Source: Neoarius graeffei
Taxonomy: Eukaryota > Chordata > Actinopteri > Siluriformes > Ariidae
DNA length: 64,000 nucleotides
Assembly (NCBI RefSeq): GCF_027579695.1
Contig: NC_083574.1
Location: forward strand, 59,289,559 to 59,353,558
Reading direction: 5' to 3'
Position 1 is the first letter of the stretch; the number at the start of each line of letters is the position of its first letter. This document shows, piece by piece, positions 62,036 through 64,000 of this stretch. The notes below the pieces were generated by a model that saw nothing but the letters and a program-made list of their open reading frames with translations, was not told where the DNA came from and made no database searches. Made by a program: the position numbers and the translations under genes.

Positions 62036-62499
62036 TACAAAGTAGTTGGTGTGTCTGCTGCATCTTTCAGTTCTTTTAAATCAAGGCTGAATACTTTCTT
62101 CTTTCCCGCTGCCTTTTATTAAATCGCATTTGAGGCTTTTGATTAATTCCTCGCTCTGCACTGTAACTTTTATTCCTGCATTTTCTCTTATTCTATTTTA
62201 GCTTTTTTCTATTCTCTGACCATTTTTAATTGTACTTCAACTCGGGCTGGGACAATTATCCGACGTAATCGACGTTGTCGATTATAAAAATTATTCGACG
62301 TGGAATTTTAGTGTTGACACGTTGTGTAAAACCACACAGGGTAAATGTTCATAGAACAAAACCGGAACTTTCAAATAGGACTGTTTATATCAATCGTTTT
62401 TGGTTTAACCGGATACAAACGCAGAGCAAGGGCTGGGACGACGCGTTGACCTAATTGATTTTGTGAATAATTTGCGTCCGTGTAACCTACTTGAGCAAC

Positions 62500-62730
62500 A
62501 TGGCTGCGTCTACCAGCGGTACAACAGAGCGTGTGGAACAACACGTGGCAAAAAAGGCTCGCACACGGTCCTCCAAAGTTTGGGAATACTTTAATCTTGA
62601 CACCAACAGCGGGGTCGTCTGCAGACTCTGCAAAGTGCATCTGGCATATCACCTCTAGCACGACAGTCATGCACGAGCACATGAAGAGGAAACACCCTGG
62701 TGCAGTGAGTCAAGATAGCAGCAAAACACC
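62500..62730 (+). pseudogene. BED zinc-finger exon of a hAT (ZBED-type) transposon
   Basis: [20 protein letters not shown] then [22 protein letters not shown]: a BED finger start with C-x2-C. After a frame change near 62645, TTVMHEHMKRKHPGAV gives the H-x(4)-H part. The donor GTAAGT is at 62731. Upstream TCGATTATAAAAATTATTCG is the ZBED-hAT style AT-rich leader. Confidence 0.7.
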
Positions 62731-63094
62731 GTAAGTTCTGTTTACTTTCTTTGCCTCTTCTCCACCCAAGCCTGGAAAATGTTACCACACAGTCAATCCA
62801 TTCATTTGTGTAATTTTTTATATCGTACTAAATTCTGCACCGCTCCTGTAGCTGACATTAATAATGCTGTTTGTTTTCTTCCTGTTTACTTATTCCGAGA
62901 GTGAGCGAGCCAAATTATCGTTTACAACTATTTTTCACAGAATGTAGCTTCCTTGCTCACTGATGTAAGCCAAACTATGAGCTACCTTTGCCAGTGATTA
63001 TAAAAACGTTTCTCTAGTTTTGACATCATTCCACCTTTTAGCAGCTATAGGCCTACTGAAGCAATTTTCCACCATATCAGGTTTTCCGGTTTCC

Positions 63095-63680
63095 GGTTGA
63101 GAGTACGTTGTGCGCATTCTGGCTGTCGCTTCTCACCGGAGCTTTATTTTCTTTTCTCCTTTTATTTAATTTTTTTTCTTTTTTCTGTGTTTGATGTTTG
63201 AGTGTTTCGTCCGCCGGTTGTGGTGTAGCTCCAGACCCAGTTTTGGGCATCGGTTCCCTCCAGGCCTTGGTTTGCTGTGGGTGATGCCTGTGCTCCTAGC
63301 TCTGGACTGCAATGAGCTCATTGCTCATTTTAACATTGTGGTTGTCCAGCACTGTGTGCTTTAATGCTTGGCGTGATGTTCCGAGCAATGTTGCTCGGTG
63401 GCGTTGCGGCAGCTGTGCAGGCGGTTTGGGACACACCAGTGCTCTGCATGGCGGTGCTTCTGTGCTTGCTTTGTGGATCCATGGCGTGGTGTTTGAGCGA
63501 TGTTGCTGGCAGCGTCACGGCAGCTGTATTGGAGATGTGGGACTTGTTTTCGTGCGCCTTTTGGTGGGACTGTGGCTGCTACACCACTGGAATGATATCC
63601 TGACCTCTATTTGGTGGACTTTTTTCTGCTTATTATTGTAAAGTGACCTTGGGTTTTGAGAAAGGCGCTATATAAAATTG
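63095..63680 (+). mobile_element. deleted LINE copy with L2-type 3' end (copy 2)
   Basis: Aligns with 6620-7268 from TGCGCATTCTGGCTG to AAAGGCGCTATATAAAA. See copy 1. Confidence 0.55.
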
Positions 63681-63868
63681 TGCTCAGACTGGGGACTCCA
63701 TTGTTCTACTAGGGGACTTCAACGCTTACGTGGGCGACGACAGTGATACCTGGAGGGGCGTGATTGGGAGGAACGGCCTCCCCGATCTGAACCCGAGTGG
63801 TGTTTTGTTATTGGACTTCTGTGCTAGTCACGGTTTGTCCATAACGAACACCATGTTCGAGCATAGAG
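63681..63868 (+). mobile_element. LINE endonuclease-domain fragment
   Basis: [20 protein letters not shown] then [38 protein letters not shown]: the GDFN motif of the apurinic-type endonuclease of fish LINEs. Cut by the next element at about 63869. Confidence 0.8.
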
Positions 63869-63870
63869 CA

Positions 63871-64000
63871 CTACATTCACACTGCAAGGCTTAATGCTCA
63901 ATTCCAATTTTTTTGGGAGGTCGTTCACATTAACAAATATATGCAACTTGTATGTGATCCTCAGTATGAACGAAAAGCGACCTAAAAGTGTTCCGCATGT
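63871..64000. mobile_element. Harbinger-like element end, second copy (runs off window)
   Basis: CTACATTCACACTGCAAGGC and the following 110 bases are the inverse of 18390-18524, including ATATATGCAACTTGTATGTG. The element continues beyond position 64000. Confidence 0.75.

Noticed and set aside
1..64000. CRISPR array or bacterial-type operon
   Set aside because: Introns, SINEs and vertebrate genes show a eukaryotic chromosome; no direct repeats with unique spacers occur.

Overview
The window looks like a teleost fish chromosome segment. It holds a long, intron-rich vertebrate gene on the minus strand, buried in fish-type repeats: a tRNA-derived SINE with a long constant body, Tc1/mariner, PIF/Harbinger-like, hAT, CACTA-like and TTAA-flanked Kolobok-like DNA transposons, and RTE- and L2-type LINE fragments. 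The species cannot be fixed from sequence alone.

Two host genes are supported, both on the minus strand. (1) The 5' part of edc4 (enhancer of mRNA decapping 4, Ge-1/Hedls): 14 coding exons, from the start codon at 48353 to 1692, encoding about 543 residues (N-terminus plus WD40 region). The gene runs off the left edge. All exon junctions have GT/AG borders and compatible phases. (2) The last coding exon of nutf2 (nuclear transport factor 2), 50484 to 50371, which ends about 2 kb upstream of the edc4 start in the same direction. The same NUTF2-EDC4 order is known from human 16q22. No earlier nutf2 exon was found between 50.5 and 64 kb.

Layout from left to right: 1-1440, 169-bp satellite in edc4 intron 14; 1692-2456, exons 14-12; 2704-8102, a CACTA-like element that fills intron 11 and carries two further THAP-coding transposons; 8161-9496, exons 11-9 with a hairpin MITE in intron 10; 9645-11130, tandem repeat; exon 8; then a 14-kb intron 7 with a multi-level transposon nest (11501-17016), other THAP-coding elements, Tc1 relics and a polypurine minisatellite; 25484-26260, exons 7-5; 26.3-35.2 kb intron 4, with a retroposon, a THAP element and an element flanked by an 8-bp duplication that carries a RecQ-helicase exon; 35180-35483, exons 4-3; intron 2 with a THAP MITE and a giant hairpin; exon 2; a 9-kb intron 1 of SINE, hAT, Tc1 and THAP insertions; exon 1; then the nutf2 terminal region and a repeat-rich right flank ending in LINE fragments.

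The accessory content is unusual for at least ten THAP zinc-finger-coding fragments from several transposon families, a TTAA-flanked element coding a P2X7-ballast-type cysteine domain, and a RecQ-helicase exon next to a transposon-associated protein exon. No rRNA gene, functional tRNA gene or CRISPR array was seen. Family names for transposons rest on termini, target duplications and protein motifs read by eye; no database search was possible.
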